Shown in pieces: positions 9,346 through 18,482 of a DNA stretch of 64,000 bases. Under the pieces are notes generated by a model. The model did no database searches and was not told the DNA's origin. It saw only the letters and a program-made list of their open reading frames with translations. A program made the position numbers and the translations under genes. Every line of letters starts with the position of its first letter. Within the stretch, counting starts at the first letter, position 1. This DNA is from Achromobacter aloeverae. Its GTDB lineage: Bacteria > Pseudomonadota > Gammaproteobacteria > Burkholderiales > Burkholderiaceae_B. The stretch spans positions 620,001 to 684,000 of the forward strand of contig NZ_PYAL01000001.1 in the NCBI RefSeq assembly GCF_004121055.1, written 5' to 3'.

Positions 9346-10383
9346 TCAATGCGATGACACGTAGGCGGACGCGGCGTGCGCCGGCGGCACGGCGAAATTC
9401 GCGCGCATGCGCCGCGTTTCCGCCGCGGGCGTGCGTCCGAACAGGCGTTTGAATTCGCGGTTGAATTGCGATGCGCTGGCATAGCCGACCGCATGGCAGG
9501 CGGCCTCCACCGTCATTCCCTGGCGCACCATCAGCAGCCGCGCCTGGTGCAGCCTGGTCGACTTCACATACTGCATGGGCGACGCGCGCGTGATCGCCTT
9601 GAAGTGGCTGTGGAAACTGGGCACGCTCATGCCGGCTTCGCGCGCCAGCGACGGCAGGTCGAGGTCCTGCGCGTAATGGGCATGGATATGGCGCAGCGCG
9701 CGGCCTATCCGGCCGAACCGGCCTTCCATGGCCAGGGCCGCCCTCAGCGCGTCGCCCTGCGTGCCGGTCAGGATGCGGAAGTACACCTCGCGCAGAAGCG
9801 CCGGTCCCAGCACCGCTGCCTCAAGCGGGCGGTTCATGGCCTCCAGGAAACGCAATACCGACCCGCGCAGGTCGGCATCCATGGGACTGGAGATCATGCT
9901 TTGCGGCGCATCGTCGCGCACGGGCCTGCCATGGCGGTCGATCTGGATCGTCACCTCCGCGGCCAACTGGAAATCCAGGTGCAGGTAGAGCGCCAGCAAG
10001 GGATGCTCCGGCGTGGCGTCCGTCTCCATCGTGAAGGGCACGGGCACCGAAACCGCCAGGTAATGCTGTTCATCGTACAGATAGACCTGCTCGCCGAAGT
10101 AGCCGCGCTTGCGGCCCTGGCAAACGATCACGATGCCGGGGTCGTACAGCACGGGCGTGCGAGCCAAGGCGCGATCCGAGCGCAGGATGCGGACATCGGG
10201 AAGCGCGGTCAGGTTGTAGCCCTCTTCCGGCGCCAATGCGCGCACCAGCGCCGCCATGCGCGGCTGATCCGGCGCGGTGGGCACGGTGGGAGCCGTGGAT
10301 ACGACGGGAGCGACGGGCGCCGCCGCCGCGAGGGGCACAGGGCGCGCATCCCTCCCGCTTCCACCCTTCATAGAATTAGGCAT
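9346..10383 (-). CDS. AraC-family transcriptional regulator
   Basis: DNA-binding regulator of the AraC_N (YqhC-like cupin) plus AraC type. The N-terminal sensor domain spans about residues 45-200 and contains GIVIVCQGRKRGYFG. The C-terminal double helix-turn-helix spans about 235-325 and ends in the signature GYASASQFNREFKRLFGR. The first forty residues are Ala/Pro/Val-rich and poorly conserved, so the true start may be downstream of ATG 10383 (for example ATG 10371). It is divergent from the SDR gene with an 84-base AT-rich gap, the usual arrangement for a regulator and its target. Confidence 0.9.
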   Translation of the reverse strand: MPNSMKGGSGRDARPVPLAAAAPVAPVVSTAPTVPTAPDQPRMAALVRALAPEEGYNLTALPDVRILRSDRALARTPVLYDPGIVIVCQGRKRGYFGEQVYLYDEQHYLAVSVPVPFTMETDATPEHPLLALYLHLDFQLAAEVTIQIDRHGRPVRDDAPQSMISSPMDADLRGSVLRFLEAMNRPLEAAVLGPALLREVYFRILTGTQGDALRAALAMEGRFGRIGRALRHIHAHYAQDLDLPSLAREAGMSVPSFHSHFKAITRASPMQYVKSTRLHQARLLMVRQGMTVEAACHAVGYASASQFNREFKRLFGRTPAAETRRMRANFAVPPAHAASAYVSSH

Positions 10384-10467
10384 GAAAAATAGACGATTAC
10401 GCCTTAAAGACCACCAACACTATAACTATTATGCATTTTTCCAGAACCCATTCATCAGGAAATCCGC

Positions 10468-11301
10468 ATGTCATCGACCAAGACCATTCTTGTCACCGGC
10501 GTCAGCAGCGGCCTGGGCCGCGCTTTCGCGGAACAGGCGCTCGCCGCCGGCCACCGCGTCATCGGCACCGTCCGCGCCGAGCCCGCCAGGGCGGCGTTCG
10601 AGGCGCTGGCGCCTGGCGCGGCCTACGGCCGCATCCTGGACGTCACGGATAGCGACGCCATCGCGCGCGTCGTGGCCGGCATCGAAGCCGACGTCGGCGC
10701 GCTGGACGTGCTGGTCAACAACGCCGGCTATGGCCACGAAGGCATCATGGAAGAGTCGCCGCTAAGCGAGATGCGGCGGCAGTTCGACGTCAATGTGTTC
10801 GGCGCCGTCGCCATGATGAAGGCCGTCCTGCCCTACATGCGCCAGCGGCGACGTGGCCATATCCTCAACATCACGTCCATGGGCGGCTTCATCACCATGC
10901 CGGGCATCGCCTATTACTGCGGCAGCAAGTTCGCGCTGGAAGGCATATCCGAAACCTTGGGCAAGGAGGTCCGGCCCTTGGGCATCGCCGTCACCGCCGT
11001 CGCGCCGGGCTCGTTCCGCACCGATTGGGCGGGACGGTCCATGGTCCGGACGCCGCGTTCGATCGCCGACTACGATGCGCTGTTCGCGCCCATCCGCCAG
11101 GCGCGCGAGGCCAAGAGCGGCAAGCAGCTGGGTGATCCGGCCAAGGCCGCCCGCGCCATGCTCGCGGCGATCGACAGCGACCATCCGCCCGCGCACCTGT
11201 TATTGGGCAGCGATGCCTTGGACCTGGTTCGCGGCAAGCTCGCCGCCCTGGCTGACGAGATCAGCGCGTGGGAAACGATCAGCAGATCGACGGACGGATG
11301 A
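10468..11301 (+). CDS. SDR-family NAD(P)-dependent oxidoreductase
   Basis: Classical short-chain dehydrogenase/reductase of 277 residues. The cofactor motif TGVSSGLG is near residue 10, NNAG near 89 and the active-site pair YYCGSK with an upstream serine near 135-155. It most resembles retinol-dehydrogenase-like SDRs of unknown substrate. AGGA lies about eight bases before the ATG. The divergent AraC regulator is the likely controller. YqhC-type AraC proteins often govern reductases for toxic aldehydes, so a detoxification role is plausible but inferred. Confidence 0.9.
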   Translation: MSSTKTILVTGVSSGLGRAFAEQALAAGHRVIGTVRAEPARAAFEALAPGAAYGRILDVTDSDAIARVVAGIEADVGALDVLVNNAGYGHEGIMEESPLSEMRRQFDVNVFGAVAMMKAVLPYMRQRRRGHILNITSMGGFITMPGIAYYCGSKFALEGISETLGKEVRPLGIAVTAVAPGSFRTDWAGRSMVRTPRSIADYDALFAPIRQAREAKSGKQLGDPAKAARAMLAAIDSDHPPAHLLLGSDALDLVRGKLAALADEISAWETISRSTDG

Positions 11302-11362
11302 TGCGACCACCCCGCGCCCGGATGGGTTAAGGTAGCGCATCCCATCCTGCTACGCATGCCTC

Positions 11363-11893
11363 ATGGAAGTCCACGATCAACTCCGCGCGCTGCTCGACGA
11401 GCAAGGCGTCACCTACAAACTGCTGCGCCATGCCGCCGAGGGGCGGTCCGAAGCGGTAGCCGCGATACGCGGCACCGCCGTTGGCCAGGGCGCCAAGGCG
11501 CTGGTCTGCCGCGTCAAGATTTCATCCAACAAGCGCGCCAATGTGCTGGCCGTGTTTCCGGCCGACCGGCAGGCCGACCTCGACGCCATCGCCCAGGCCT
11601 GCGGCGGCAAGAAAGCGTCCCTGGCCAGTCGCGAACTGGCACGCGAGCTGACCGGTTGCGAGATCGGCGCCATCCCGCCCTTCACGTTCAATCCAGACCT
11701 GGAGCTGCTGGTCGACAGCACGCTGGGCCAACGCTACGAAGAGATCGTCTTCAACGCGGGCCGGCTGGACGCCTCCATCCTGATGCGGGCGGACGACTAC
11801 CTGCGCCTGGTCGCGCCACGCACCGCGCCGTTCTCGTCCGAACGCGCGGCGGAGACGGCGTCCGAACCGCAAGCAGCGGCTGCACGAAGCTGA
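11363..11893 (+). CDS. YbaK/ProX-type aminoacyl-tRNA deacylase domain protein
   Basis: Single-domain protein of the YbaK/EbsC superfamily, which hydrolyses mischarged aminoacyl-tRNAs in trans. The 176 residues show the conserved core: an early HAAEGRSEAVAAIRG segment, GQGAKALV and the GAIPPF segment typical of the substrate pocket. The C-terminal twenty residues are Ala/Ser-rich and not conserved. It precedes an NRDE-domain gene by 21 bases, so the two probably form an operon. The cognate tRNA cannot be assigned by eye. Confidence 0.85.
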   Translation: MEVHDQLRALLDEQGVTYKLLRHAAEGRSEAVAAIRGTAVGQGAKALVCRVKISSNKRANVLAVFPADRQADLDAIAQACGGKKASLASRELARELTGCEIGAIPPFTFNPDLELLVDSTLGQRYEEIVFNAGRLDASILMRADDYLRLVAPRTAPFSSERAAETASEPQAAAARS

Positions 11894-11914
11894 AGACAAT
11901 AAGGACGTCATCAC

Positions 11915-12688
11915 ATGTGCCTGGCCGTCCTCGCCCTGCGTGTACTACCGCACCTGCCGGTGCTGATCGCCGCGAACCGCGACGAATACCATGCCCGCCC
12001 CACCGCGCCCGCCGCGCCCTGGGACGACGGCTCCGGCATCATCGCCGGCCGCGACCTGAAATCAGGCGGCACGTGGATGGGCATGACGCGCGGCGGCCGC
12101 TATGCACTGGTCACGAACTTCCGCGACCCCATGCGCGTGCTGCCGGATGCGCCTTCGCGCGGTGACCTGGTCGGCGACTTCCTGCTGGGTAAGGAAACGC
12201 CCGCCGAATACATGGCGCGCATCGACGCGCAAGGCGCGCGCTACAACGGCTACAACCTCATCGTCGGCGATCTCGACGGCGCCTGGTATGGCAGCAACCG
12301 CGGCGGGCCCGCGCGCCCGCTTGCGCCTGGCATCTATGCCCTCTCCAACCATCTGCTCGATACGCCCTGGCCCAAGCTTGCACGCACCAAGGCGGCATTC
12401 ACGCGCTTGCTGCAAGAACGTGCCCAGCCTGACATCGATGGCCTGCTCGATGCGCTGGCCGACCGCTCGGCGGCGCCGGACGCGGAACTGCCCGATACCG
12501 GCATCAGCCTGGAGCGCGAACGTTTCCTGAGCAGCCCCTTCATCGTCGACCCGGTCTATGGCACGCGCAGCTCCAGCGTGCTGGCCCTGGACTCGCGGGA
12601 ATGCCGCTTGCATGAGCGTCGCTTCGGACCCGACGGCAACAAGGTAGGCGAGGTCGACCTGCGGTATCCCCTGCATGCACCAGCCTGA
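11915..12688 (+). CDS. NRDE (TANGO2-like) family protein
   Basis: Begins MCLAVLAL and carries the family-naming motif NRDE (ANRDEYHARPT) near residues 25-35, plus GRDLKSGGTWMG and LVTNFRDP. The invariant Cys2 and the overall look recall N-terminal nucleophile hydrolases, and TANGO2 homologues are linked to haem handling. No reaction is established for the bacterial members. It lies 21 bases after the YbaK gene. Confidence 0.88.
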   Translation: MCLAVLALRVLPHLPVLIAANRDEYHARPTAPAAPWDDGSGIIAGRDLKSGGTWMGMTRGGRYALVTNFRDPMRVLPDAPSRGDLVGDFLLGKETPAEYMARIDAQGARYNGYNLIVGDLDGAWYGSNRGGPARPLAPGIYALSNHLLDTPWPKLARTKAAFTRLLQERAQPDIDGLLDALADRSAAPDAELPDTGISLERERFLSSPFIVDPVYGTRSSSVLALDSRECRLHERRFGPDGNKVGEVDLRYPLHAPA

Positions 12689-12871
12689 CGGCGACGCGCA
12701 AGCTGGGCGGAAAACTGGCAGGCGGAAACAGCAGACGGGGGATACGCGTCCCCAGAACTTTTTCGGATGCCGCCCATCGAAACCTTCAGGTCAGCAAGCT
12801 ATGCGGCCGGCGCGGCCGTCCCGCGCCGCACCGGCCCAACCCGCGCATTGCGCGTTTCCTGGAGAAAAACC

Positions 12872-13366
12872 ATGAAGCAAGAACCGACCCGCTTTTTGAC
12901 CCCCGTTTTGACCTCCACTACGCAAATCCATCGCTATCGTGCGCTCACGGTCACCGCCCTCGCTGGCGCGCTGCTATGGGCCGTCGCCATGGCCAGCGCC
13001 CATGCCGCCCTGCCCGCCACGCAGACGCAAGGCAACGTCGAATACGTCACGGGCGGCATCGGACTGGACGAATCGGAGTCGCTGAAGGCCGCGGAAAAAA
13101 GCTATCCCCTGTCCCTGCTGTTCGCCCGCAAGCTTGACGGCAAGAACGACTACACGGCGGATGTGAAGGTGGTGATCACCGATGCCAAGGGCGCCAAGGT
13201 GCTGGACGCCACCAGCGGCGGTCCCTATATGCTGGTGAAGCTGCCCCCTGGGCAATACAAGGTTTCCGCCACGCTGGATGGCAATGAGCAGACGCGCCAG
13301 GTCTCGGTGAAGGGCAATGGGTCGGCGCATGCCGGCTTCGAGTGGAACGCGAAGAGCACGAAATAA
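12872..13366 (+). CDS. Small exported protein of unknown function
   Basis: A 164-residue protein with a long N-region, a hydrophobic stretch and a probable signal cleavage after AHA (about residue 47). The mature part is mostly beta-strand-like, with KVLDATSGGPYMLVKLPPG followed by YKVSATLDG, reminiscent of carboxypeptidase-regulatory-like/transthyretin-type folds. The start at ATG 12872 has GGAGAAAAAC immediately upstream. No catalytic motif is visible. It is followed by a strong terminator hairpin. Function unknown. Confidence 0.75.
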   Translation: MKQEPTRFLTPVLTSTTQIHRYRALTVTALAGALLWAVAMASAHAALPATQTQGNVEYVTGGIGLDESESLKAAEKSYPLSLLFARKLDGKNDYTADVKVVITDAKGAKVLDATSGGPYMLVKLPPGQYKVSATLDGNEQTRQVSVKGNGSAHAGFEWNAKSTK

Positions 13367-13483
13367 ACCTGGCACCTTGCGTCTAATCCCAGCGCCTGGC
13401 GACTAAAGCCGGCGCCTGGCGTCGGCAAAGCATCTCCCGCACGCCGTCCGGCCGGCTCCGCTTGCTTTGCTGCGCACCCAAGA

Positions 13484-13510
13484 AAGAAGGCGCGGTACCC
13501 GCGCCTTCTT
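13484..13510. terminator. Bidirectional rho-independent-type terminator
   Basis: A perfect 12-bp stem (AAGAAGGCGCGG with its inverse complement) and a 3-base loop lie between the convergent small exported protein and OYE genes. A and T tails at the stem ends suit termination in both directions. Confidence 0.8.
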
Positions 13511-13531
13511 GCATTGCCCGGATGCCCGGCG

Positions 13532-14590
13532 TCAGGCGGCCTGCAAGGCCGGATAGTCCGTATACCCTTCCTCTGTGCCCGAATAGAACGTCGAGGGATT
13601 GGGCGTGTTCAACGGCGCATTCAACTCGAAACGCTTGGGCAGGTCCGGATTGGCGATGAACAGCACGCCGTAGGCCACGGCATCGGCCTCGCCCGCGCGC
13701 AGCACGGTCGCCCCGGTATCCTGCGTGAAGCCGTCGTTGGCGAACACCACGCCGCCGAACGCCTGCTTGATGCGCGGCAGCAGGCGGCTGTCGCCCAGGG
13801 GTTCCCGGATGCACAGGAAGGCCACCTTGCGGCGGCCCATTTCACGCGCCACGTATCCGAAGGTCGCGGCCGGATCCGAATCGCTGATCGAATGCGACTT
13901 GCCTTGCGGCGACAGGTGCACGCCCACATGGTCCGCGCCCCACACGGCAATGGCCGCATCGGTCGCTTCCAGCAGCAGGCGTGCGCGGTTCTCGATGGAA
14001 CCGCCGTAGGCGTCGTCGCGCTTGTTGGTGCTGTCCTGCAGGAACTGGTCCAGCAGGTAACCGTTGGCGCCATGCAGCTCCACTCCGTCGAAGCCCGCCA
14101 GCTTGGCGTTTTCCGCGCCCTTGCGATAAGCCGCCACGATGCCCGGTATCTCATCCAGCCGCAGCGCGCGCGGCGTCACGTAGGGACGCTTGGGCCGCAA
14201 TACGCTGACGTCGCCTTCCGCCGCGATGGCGCTGGGCGCCACGGGCAGTTCACCATCGAGCAGGCTGGGATCGGAGATGCGGCCTACGTGCCACAGTTGC
14301 AACACGATGCGGCCGCCATGCCGGTGCACCGCGTCCGTCACCTTCTTCCAGCCCGCCACCTGTTCGTCCGACCAGATGCCCGGGGTGTTGGGATAGCCCA
14401 CGCCTTGCGGCGTCACCGACGTTGCCTCGGTGATGATGAGGCCCGCGGATGCGCGTTGCGTGTAGTACTCCGCCATCCGTTCGGTGGGAACGCGGCCGGG
14501 GCCGGCCTGCATGCGCGTCAGGGGCGCCATGATGACCCGGTTGGGCAGGGTCAGTCCGCCGACCCGCAGGGAAGAAGAAAAAGTGCTCAT
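13532..14590 (-). CDS. Old yellow enzyme family alkene reductase
   Basis: FMN-dependent NADPH oxidoreductase of the OYE/NemA family that reduces activated C=C bonds, nitroesters or maleimide-type electrophiles. It has 352 residues with N-terminal LPNRVIMAPLTRMQA, the substrate-binding HGANGYLLDQFLQ segment (His and Asn hold the oxyanion of substrate), and a C-terminal phosphate-binding region around FANDGFTQDTGA. The start at ATG 14590 is well placed. It lies downstream of arfB with a 92-base gap. The in vivo substrate is unknown. Confidence 0.93.
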   Translation of the reverse strand: MSTFSSSLRVGGLTLPNRVIMAPLTRMQAGPGRVPTERMAEYYTQRASAGLIITEATSVTPQGVGYPNTPGIWSDEQVAGWKKVTDAVHRHGGRIVLQLWHVGRISDPSLLDGELPVAPSAIAAEGDVSVLRPKRPYVTPRALRLDEIPGIVAAYRKGAENAKLAGFDGVELHGANGYLLDQFLQDSTNKRDDAYGGSIENRARLLLEATDAAIAVWGADHVGVHLSPQGKSHSISDSDPAATFGYVAREMGRRKVAFLCIREPLGDSRLLPRIKQAFGGVVFANDGFTQDTGATVLRAGEADAVAYGVLFIANPDLPKRFELNAPLNTPNPSTFYSGTEEGYTDYPALQAA

Positions 14591-14682
14591 GAGGGAGATC
14601 CTTTACGCGAGAATATGCGTGGATTCTAAAGAAGGCCGGCCCGGAATATTGAACGGCGCCGGCGACAACAGTTGTCGGGGCG

Positions 14683-15099
14683 TCACTCCTCCCCGACCCG
14701 CCCGCGCAATTGCTTGACGCGTCCATGCGTCACCTTGCGCTGCACGCGCCGCTGCTGCGAGGCCCGCGTGGGCCGCGTGGCCTTGCGCGGCTTGACCGGC
14801 CGCGCCGCGTGCCGCAGCAGGGCCACCAGCCTGTCCAGCGCATCGGCTCGGTTCTTGTCCTGGCTGCGATAGGCCTGCGCCTTGATGATCACCACGCCGT
14901 CCTTGCTGATGCGCCGGTCGTCCAGCGCCAGCACCGCCGCCTTCAGGTCGTCCGGCAGCGAGGACGCGCGGACATCGAAGCGCATGTGCACCGCGCTGGA
15001 GACCTTGTTGACATTCTGTCCGCCCGCGCCCTGCGCGCGGATCATGTCGAATTCGATCTCGCGCTCGTCGAGCGCGATGTGTTCATTGACGGGAATCAT
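14683..15099 (-). CDS. arfB: Alternative ribosome-rescue factor ArfB (YaeJ)
   Basis: Release-factor-like peptidyl-tRNA hydrolase that frees ribosomes stalled on non-stop mRNA. At 138 residues it has only the catalytic domain, with the GGQ motif in RAQGAGGQNVNK (residues 21-32). Its basic C-terminal tail (KPRKATRPTRASQQRR and following) is the part known to enter the empty mRNA channel. The codon-recognition domains of RF1/RF2 are absent, as expected. Confidence 0.95.
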   Translation of the reverse strand: MIPVNEHIALDEREIEFDMIRAQGAGGQNVNKVSSAVHMRFDVRASSLPDDLKAAVLALDDRRISKDGVVIIKAQAYRSQDKNRADALDRLVALLRHAARPVKPRKATRPTRASQQRRVQRKVTHGRVKQLRGRVGEE

Positions 15100-15193
15100 G
15101 GGCCGAGTCTACTCCAATACCGCGGTCCGCCAGGGGAACGGCGCCGTCCCAAGGCCTCGCGGCGGAAGGCAGACCATTCCAGCGGAAGGCAGC

Positions 15194-15979
15194 TCATTCC
15201 ATATCGTGCACCAGGTGACCGCTGGAAATCGTGTCCAGTTCGTTGCCGGGAATGACCATCACCAGCCGGCTGCGCAGCGGCGTGGCCCGTATCACCAGGT
15301 GCTGGATGGGCTGCTGGCGGTTGTCGTGGACCAGGCGCGTGGCGCGCAAAAGGGGCGAATTGACCTTGACCTGGAGGTGCTGGGCCGCATAAGGATCGGC
15401 CATTTCCGCGGTGACCTCCTGCACGACCTCGCCCAGCTGCGTGCCGTCGCTGGTGAGCAGCTCGTACAGCGGTCGCTTGCGCAACGCCGGGGGCGTAAGC
15501 AGCGGCGCAAAGCGCGCAGGCATCCAGGCGTCCAGCAGCATCAGGGGCGTTCCCTTGCGCTCGCGGACACGGACGACATGCATCGCGTCCACGCCGTCGG
15601 CCAGGGCGAGCAAGCGCGCCACAGCCAACGGGGGCCGCGCCAGTTCCGATACCAGCACCGCCACCTTGGTCTCGCTGGCGACACGCTTCAGGCCTTCGAG
15701 ATAGGTCAGCGAAACGGCGGCTGGGGCCTTCTGCTTGACCGCCAGCACGAAGGCGCCTACCCCCTGCTCGTTCCGGATCAAGCCCTCCGCCTGCAATTCG
15801 GAAACCGCACGCCGCACCGTGATGCGCGACACCCTGTAATGCTCGCTCAGGGCTTCCTGCGTGGGCAGGCGATCGCCCTCCCGGTAGACGCCGTCCAGTA
15901 TCTGCTGCCGCAACGTCAGGAAAAGCTGGTGATGCAGGAGCGCACCCTGGGCTTTTAGAGAGATACCGTTTTTCGGCAT
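15194..15979 (-). CDS. GntR-family regulator (HutC/UTRA type)
   Basis: Transcription factor of 261 residues. The N-terminal winged helix (about 18-80) contains GDRLPTQEALSEHYRVSRITVRRAV; the C-terminal UTRA ligand domain spans about 100-250. It is the third gene of a minus-strand TauD-Bug-GntR group, so it probably regulates that group in response to a transported or oxidised ligand. An inverted repeat at 18290-18319 upstream of the TauD gene is a candidate operator. Confidence 0.9.
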   Translation of the reverse strand: MPKNGISLKAQGALLHHQLFLTLRQQILDGVYREGDRLPTQEALSEHYRVSRITVRRAVSELQAEGLIRNEQGVGAFVLAVKQKAPAAVSLTYLEGLKRVASETKVAVLVSELARPPLAVARLLALADGVDAMHVVRVRERKGTPLMLLDAWMPARFAPLLTPPALRKRPLYELLTSDGTQLGEVVQEVTAEMADPYAAQHLQVKVNSPLLRATRLVHDNRQQPIQHLVIRATPLRSRLVMVIPGNELDTISSGHLVHDME

Positions 15980-16088
15980 AAAGATCCGGACAGCGTTGGA
16001 GGACTATGGGTTCAGCACATGATGAGCAGCGTATTTTGCCACGCGGACGCCACGCACGCGCCACGTCGCCCGCGTGCGGGCATCATGC

Positions 16089-17081
16089 TCAGGGCGCATC
16101 TTCGCTCAGGTGCAGCCGCTTGATGAGGTCCTCGTATTCGTTCATGTCCGCCTGGAAGCGCTGGCTGAACCGAGCCGGTGTCTCGCCGCCGGGATCCGCG
16201 CCAAGGAACCTCAGCTTGTCCTGCACTTCGGCATCCGCCAGCACGGCCTTCACATCATGATAGATGGCCTGGACCGTGTCCGGCGGCATCTTGCCAGGTC
16301 CGAAAAGGCCATACCAGCTGTGCGACTCCAGGTTCTTGACGCCCTGCTCGAGAAAGGTCGGCACTTGCGGCACCAGGGCGCTGCGGTGCGTGGACGCCAC
16401 GCCCAGGATCTTGACCTTGCCCTCATTGAGGAAAGGCAAGGCGGACGTGATGCTGGCGTATCCCGTATCGACCTGCCCGCTGATCAGGTCGGACATCCAC
16501 TGCGGCGAGCCTTTGTACGGGATATGCCGCATGCTGAAATGCTCGCTGTCCTTGAGGCGCTCCCCGTACATGCGGGTGCTGGTCTCGGCACTGCCGAACG
16601 TGAACTTGTCAGGATTCTTCCTGGCCTCGGCGATGAAACCCTGCACGTCGCTGGCCTGCACCTTGGTGGAGGCGACCATGACCACCACCGGAAAAGCCAG
16701 CGTGGTGATGGGCGTGAACGCCGTCCGCGTGTCGTAAGGCAACTGCTTGGCCATCATATAGGGGTTGATCGCGATGGAAGCGACCGACAGCAGCAGCGTC
16801 GTGCCGTCCGGCGCTGCCTTGGCCACGTAGGCGGCGCCGATCGCGCCATTGGCCCCGGCCCGGTTTTCCACCACGACGGGTTGACGCCACATGGCGCCCA
16901 GCTTCTGGGCAAAGAGCCGTCCGACGACATCGGTTCCCCCGCCGGCGCCATAAGGCACGACCAGGGTGACGGGCCGGGTGGGATGGAAGGCGGCGGCTGG
17001 CGCCGCGGCCGCGAGACCTTGTGCCAGGCTCCCGGCCACCAGCGCAGCGATGCAACGGTGCAGGTGTTTCATGATCTTCAT
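16089..17081 (-). CDS. Bug-family (TctC-type) periplasmic solute-binding receptor
   Basis: Periplasmic receptor of 330 residues with a signal peptide (MKIMKHLHRCIAALVAG then Ala-rich) and the Bug motifs VVPYGAGGGTDVVG, ENRAGANGAIG and PYKGSP. Three in-frame ATGs are clustered at 17093, 17081 and 17072; 17081 has GGAG six bases upstream and is preferred. It follows the TauD-type dioxygenase by 23 bases, so the two are very probably co-transcribed and the receptor may bind the dioxygenase substrate. No membrane components are nearby. Confidence 0.92.
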   Translation of the reverse strand: MKIMKHLHRCIAALVAGSLAQGLAAAAPAAAFHPTRPVTLVVPYGAGGGTDVVGRLFAQKLGAMWRQPVVVENRAGANGAIGAAYVAKAAPDGTTLLLSVASIAINPYMMAKQLPYDTRTAFTPITTLAFPVVVMVASTKVQASDVQGFIAEARKNPDKFTFGSAETSTRMYGERLKDSEHFSMRHIPYKGSPQWMSDLISGQVDTGYASITSALPFLNEGKVKILGVASTHRSALVPQVPTFLEQGVKNLESHSWYGLFGPGKMPPDTVQAIYHDVKAVLADAEVQDKLRFLGADPGGETPARFSQRFQADMNEYEDLIKRLHLSEDAP

Positions 17082-17104
17082 GTTTTTCTCCATGCTTGGC
17101 GCCT

Positions 17105-18211
17105 CTACAGGCGCATGCCCATGCTTCGCGCCTGCTCCGTGTCGAAGCGCAGGCACTGCTCGTCATAGCGGTGGCCCTTGGTGACGCCGCGTACCGTGCC
17201 GGGCTCGGTCGAGCCCAGGTATTGGGCCCAGCCACCCGGTAGGCGCAACGAGTCGGGCACGGCCAGCCACAGGCGGTACAGCGTGCGTTTCCTGTCTTCG
17301 TCGGGATGGTCCTCGAAGCTCGTCCGCGAATGGAGCATGGTCTGGTTGCTGAGTAGCTGCAGGTCGCCAGGCTCCATGTGCATGCAGAACATCAGGTCGG
17401 GGCGGCGAACCACCGCGTCCAGGTAGCCTATGGCCTCCGACTGCAGGCTGGTGAGCCGCGGCACGCCTTCGATTTTCTGGGCATTCAGTACGCGGTTACG
17501 GTTCCATACGCAGAAGGTTCTTCCCGCTTCGAAACCGTAGATAGGCACATGTATCCAGGCCGGCTCGTGCGGCTGCTGGTCGCCGTTGCGGCTATACGGG
17601 TACGGGCTTTGCAAAGCTTCGAGCAAGTCCGGACGTTCGCTCGCGATCGTTTCGAAGACCTTGACCGAACTCGTACACATGCTCATGCCGCCCACCGGCG
17701 CCTGGTTGTAGCAACTTAGAAGCACGACGTCGGAACCGTCGATGTGGAAGTCCAGCTGCGCATTGGACGAATAGCCACGCCCGGTGGGACTGCGGTAGCT
17801 GGCGCCCACGTCCTTCACTTTGTTGATGTAGGCGCTGTTCCGGTCTTGCGGACGCGCCACGCCGAAATGCAGGCCGATTGCCCAGGTGAGCAGTTCGAAT
17901 TCCTCCGGGCTGACGTCTGCGCGCGGCAAGCCCTTGATCAGCGCCATGCCCCGCCCATCGCGGACCTCCCGGAAGGCCGCGCGGATGACGTCCAAGGTCG
18001 CGGGCGCGAAGGGGAAATCGGTTTTGCGGTAGTCCAGCAGCGCAGCATCCGTGAGCCGGCCGGCGCGCACCACGGCGAGGAGCCCGGCAGCCTGCTCCGG
18101 GGAAAGACGATAGGTCCAGCTGGTGTCCAGGGTGACTTCCTGCACCGTCCAGGCGGCACGAGAGTTCGGGTTGATGTCGGTAGCGGTATCGGTCTCTGGG
18201 GCCGGGCTCAT
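17105..18211 (-). CDS. TauD/TfdA-family Fe(II)/2-oxoglutarate dioxygenase
   Basis: Predicted cytosolic non-haem iron dioxygenase of 368 residues that oxidises an organic substrate while converting 2-oxoglutarate to succinate. The metal facial triad is visible as HxD in FHIDGSD and a distal His in MLHSRTSFEDHP, followed by the 2-oxoglutarate-binding Arg in RKRTLYRLWL. Start: ATG 18211 has CAGGAGACAACC immediately upstream. Grouping with a Bug receptor and a UTRA regulator suggests catabolism of an imported organic acid. The substrate is unknown; taurine is not implied by the family name. Confidence 0.88.
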   Translation of the reverse strand: MSPAPETDTATDINPNSRAAWTVQEVTLDTSWTYRLSPEQAAGLLAVVRAGRLTDAALLDYRKTDFPFAPATLDVIRAAFREVRDGRGMALIKGLPRADVSPEEFELLTWAIGLHFGVARPQDRNSAYINKVKDVGASYRSPTGRGYSSNAQLDFHIDGSDVVLLSCYNQAPVGGMSMCTSSVKVFETIASERPDLLEALQSPYPYSRNGDQQPHEPAWIHVPIYGFEAGRTFCVWNRNRVLNAQKIEGVPRLTSLQSEAIGYLDAVVRRPDLMFCMHMEPGDLQLLSNQTMLHSRTSFEDHPDEDRKRTLYRLWLAVPDSLRLPGGWAQYLGSTEPGTVRGVTKGHRYDEQCLRFDTEQARSMGMRL

Positions 18212-18289
18212 GGTTGTCTCCTGATGTGGGGCCTGGGTGGGCACTTGACCAAGACCTTGGCGAGGGTCGCGGTGGATTGATATCTGATA

Positions 18290-18319
18290 GTTGGTATGTG
18301 TGTATATAAATATACCAAC
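18290..18319. promoter_or_regulatory. Inverted repeat, candidate operator of the TauD-Bug-GntR group
   Basis: GTTGGTAT (18290-18297) and its exact inverse ATACCAAC (18312-18319) flank a 14-base AT-rich spacer. The element lies between the divergent TauD and LLM genes. Binding by the local GntR regulator is inference. Confidence 0.45.
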
Positions 18320-18482
18320 ATAAAAACAAAAAGGCTACGCGACAGGACGCGACATCCCGCCGGCTGGGCCAGGATCCGCGCGGCCACAAACCCGGAAGCC
18401 CATAAGGTTGCTGCCTCGCGTGCTTGAAAACGCCGATACACTGCCCCAGTTAGTGTCGATAACGCACATTCAAGGAATCCCC

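Noticed and set aside
17105-18211. Naming the dioxygenase gene tauD
   Set aside because: Family membership is clear, but no taurine transporter or sulfonate genes are nearby and the residues defining taurine specificity were not recognised.
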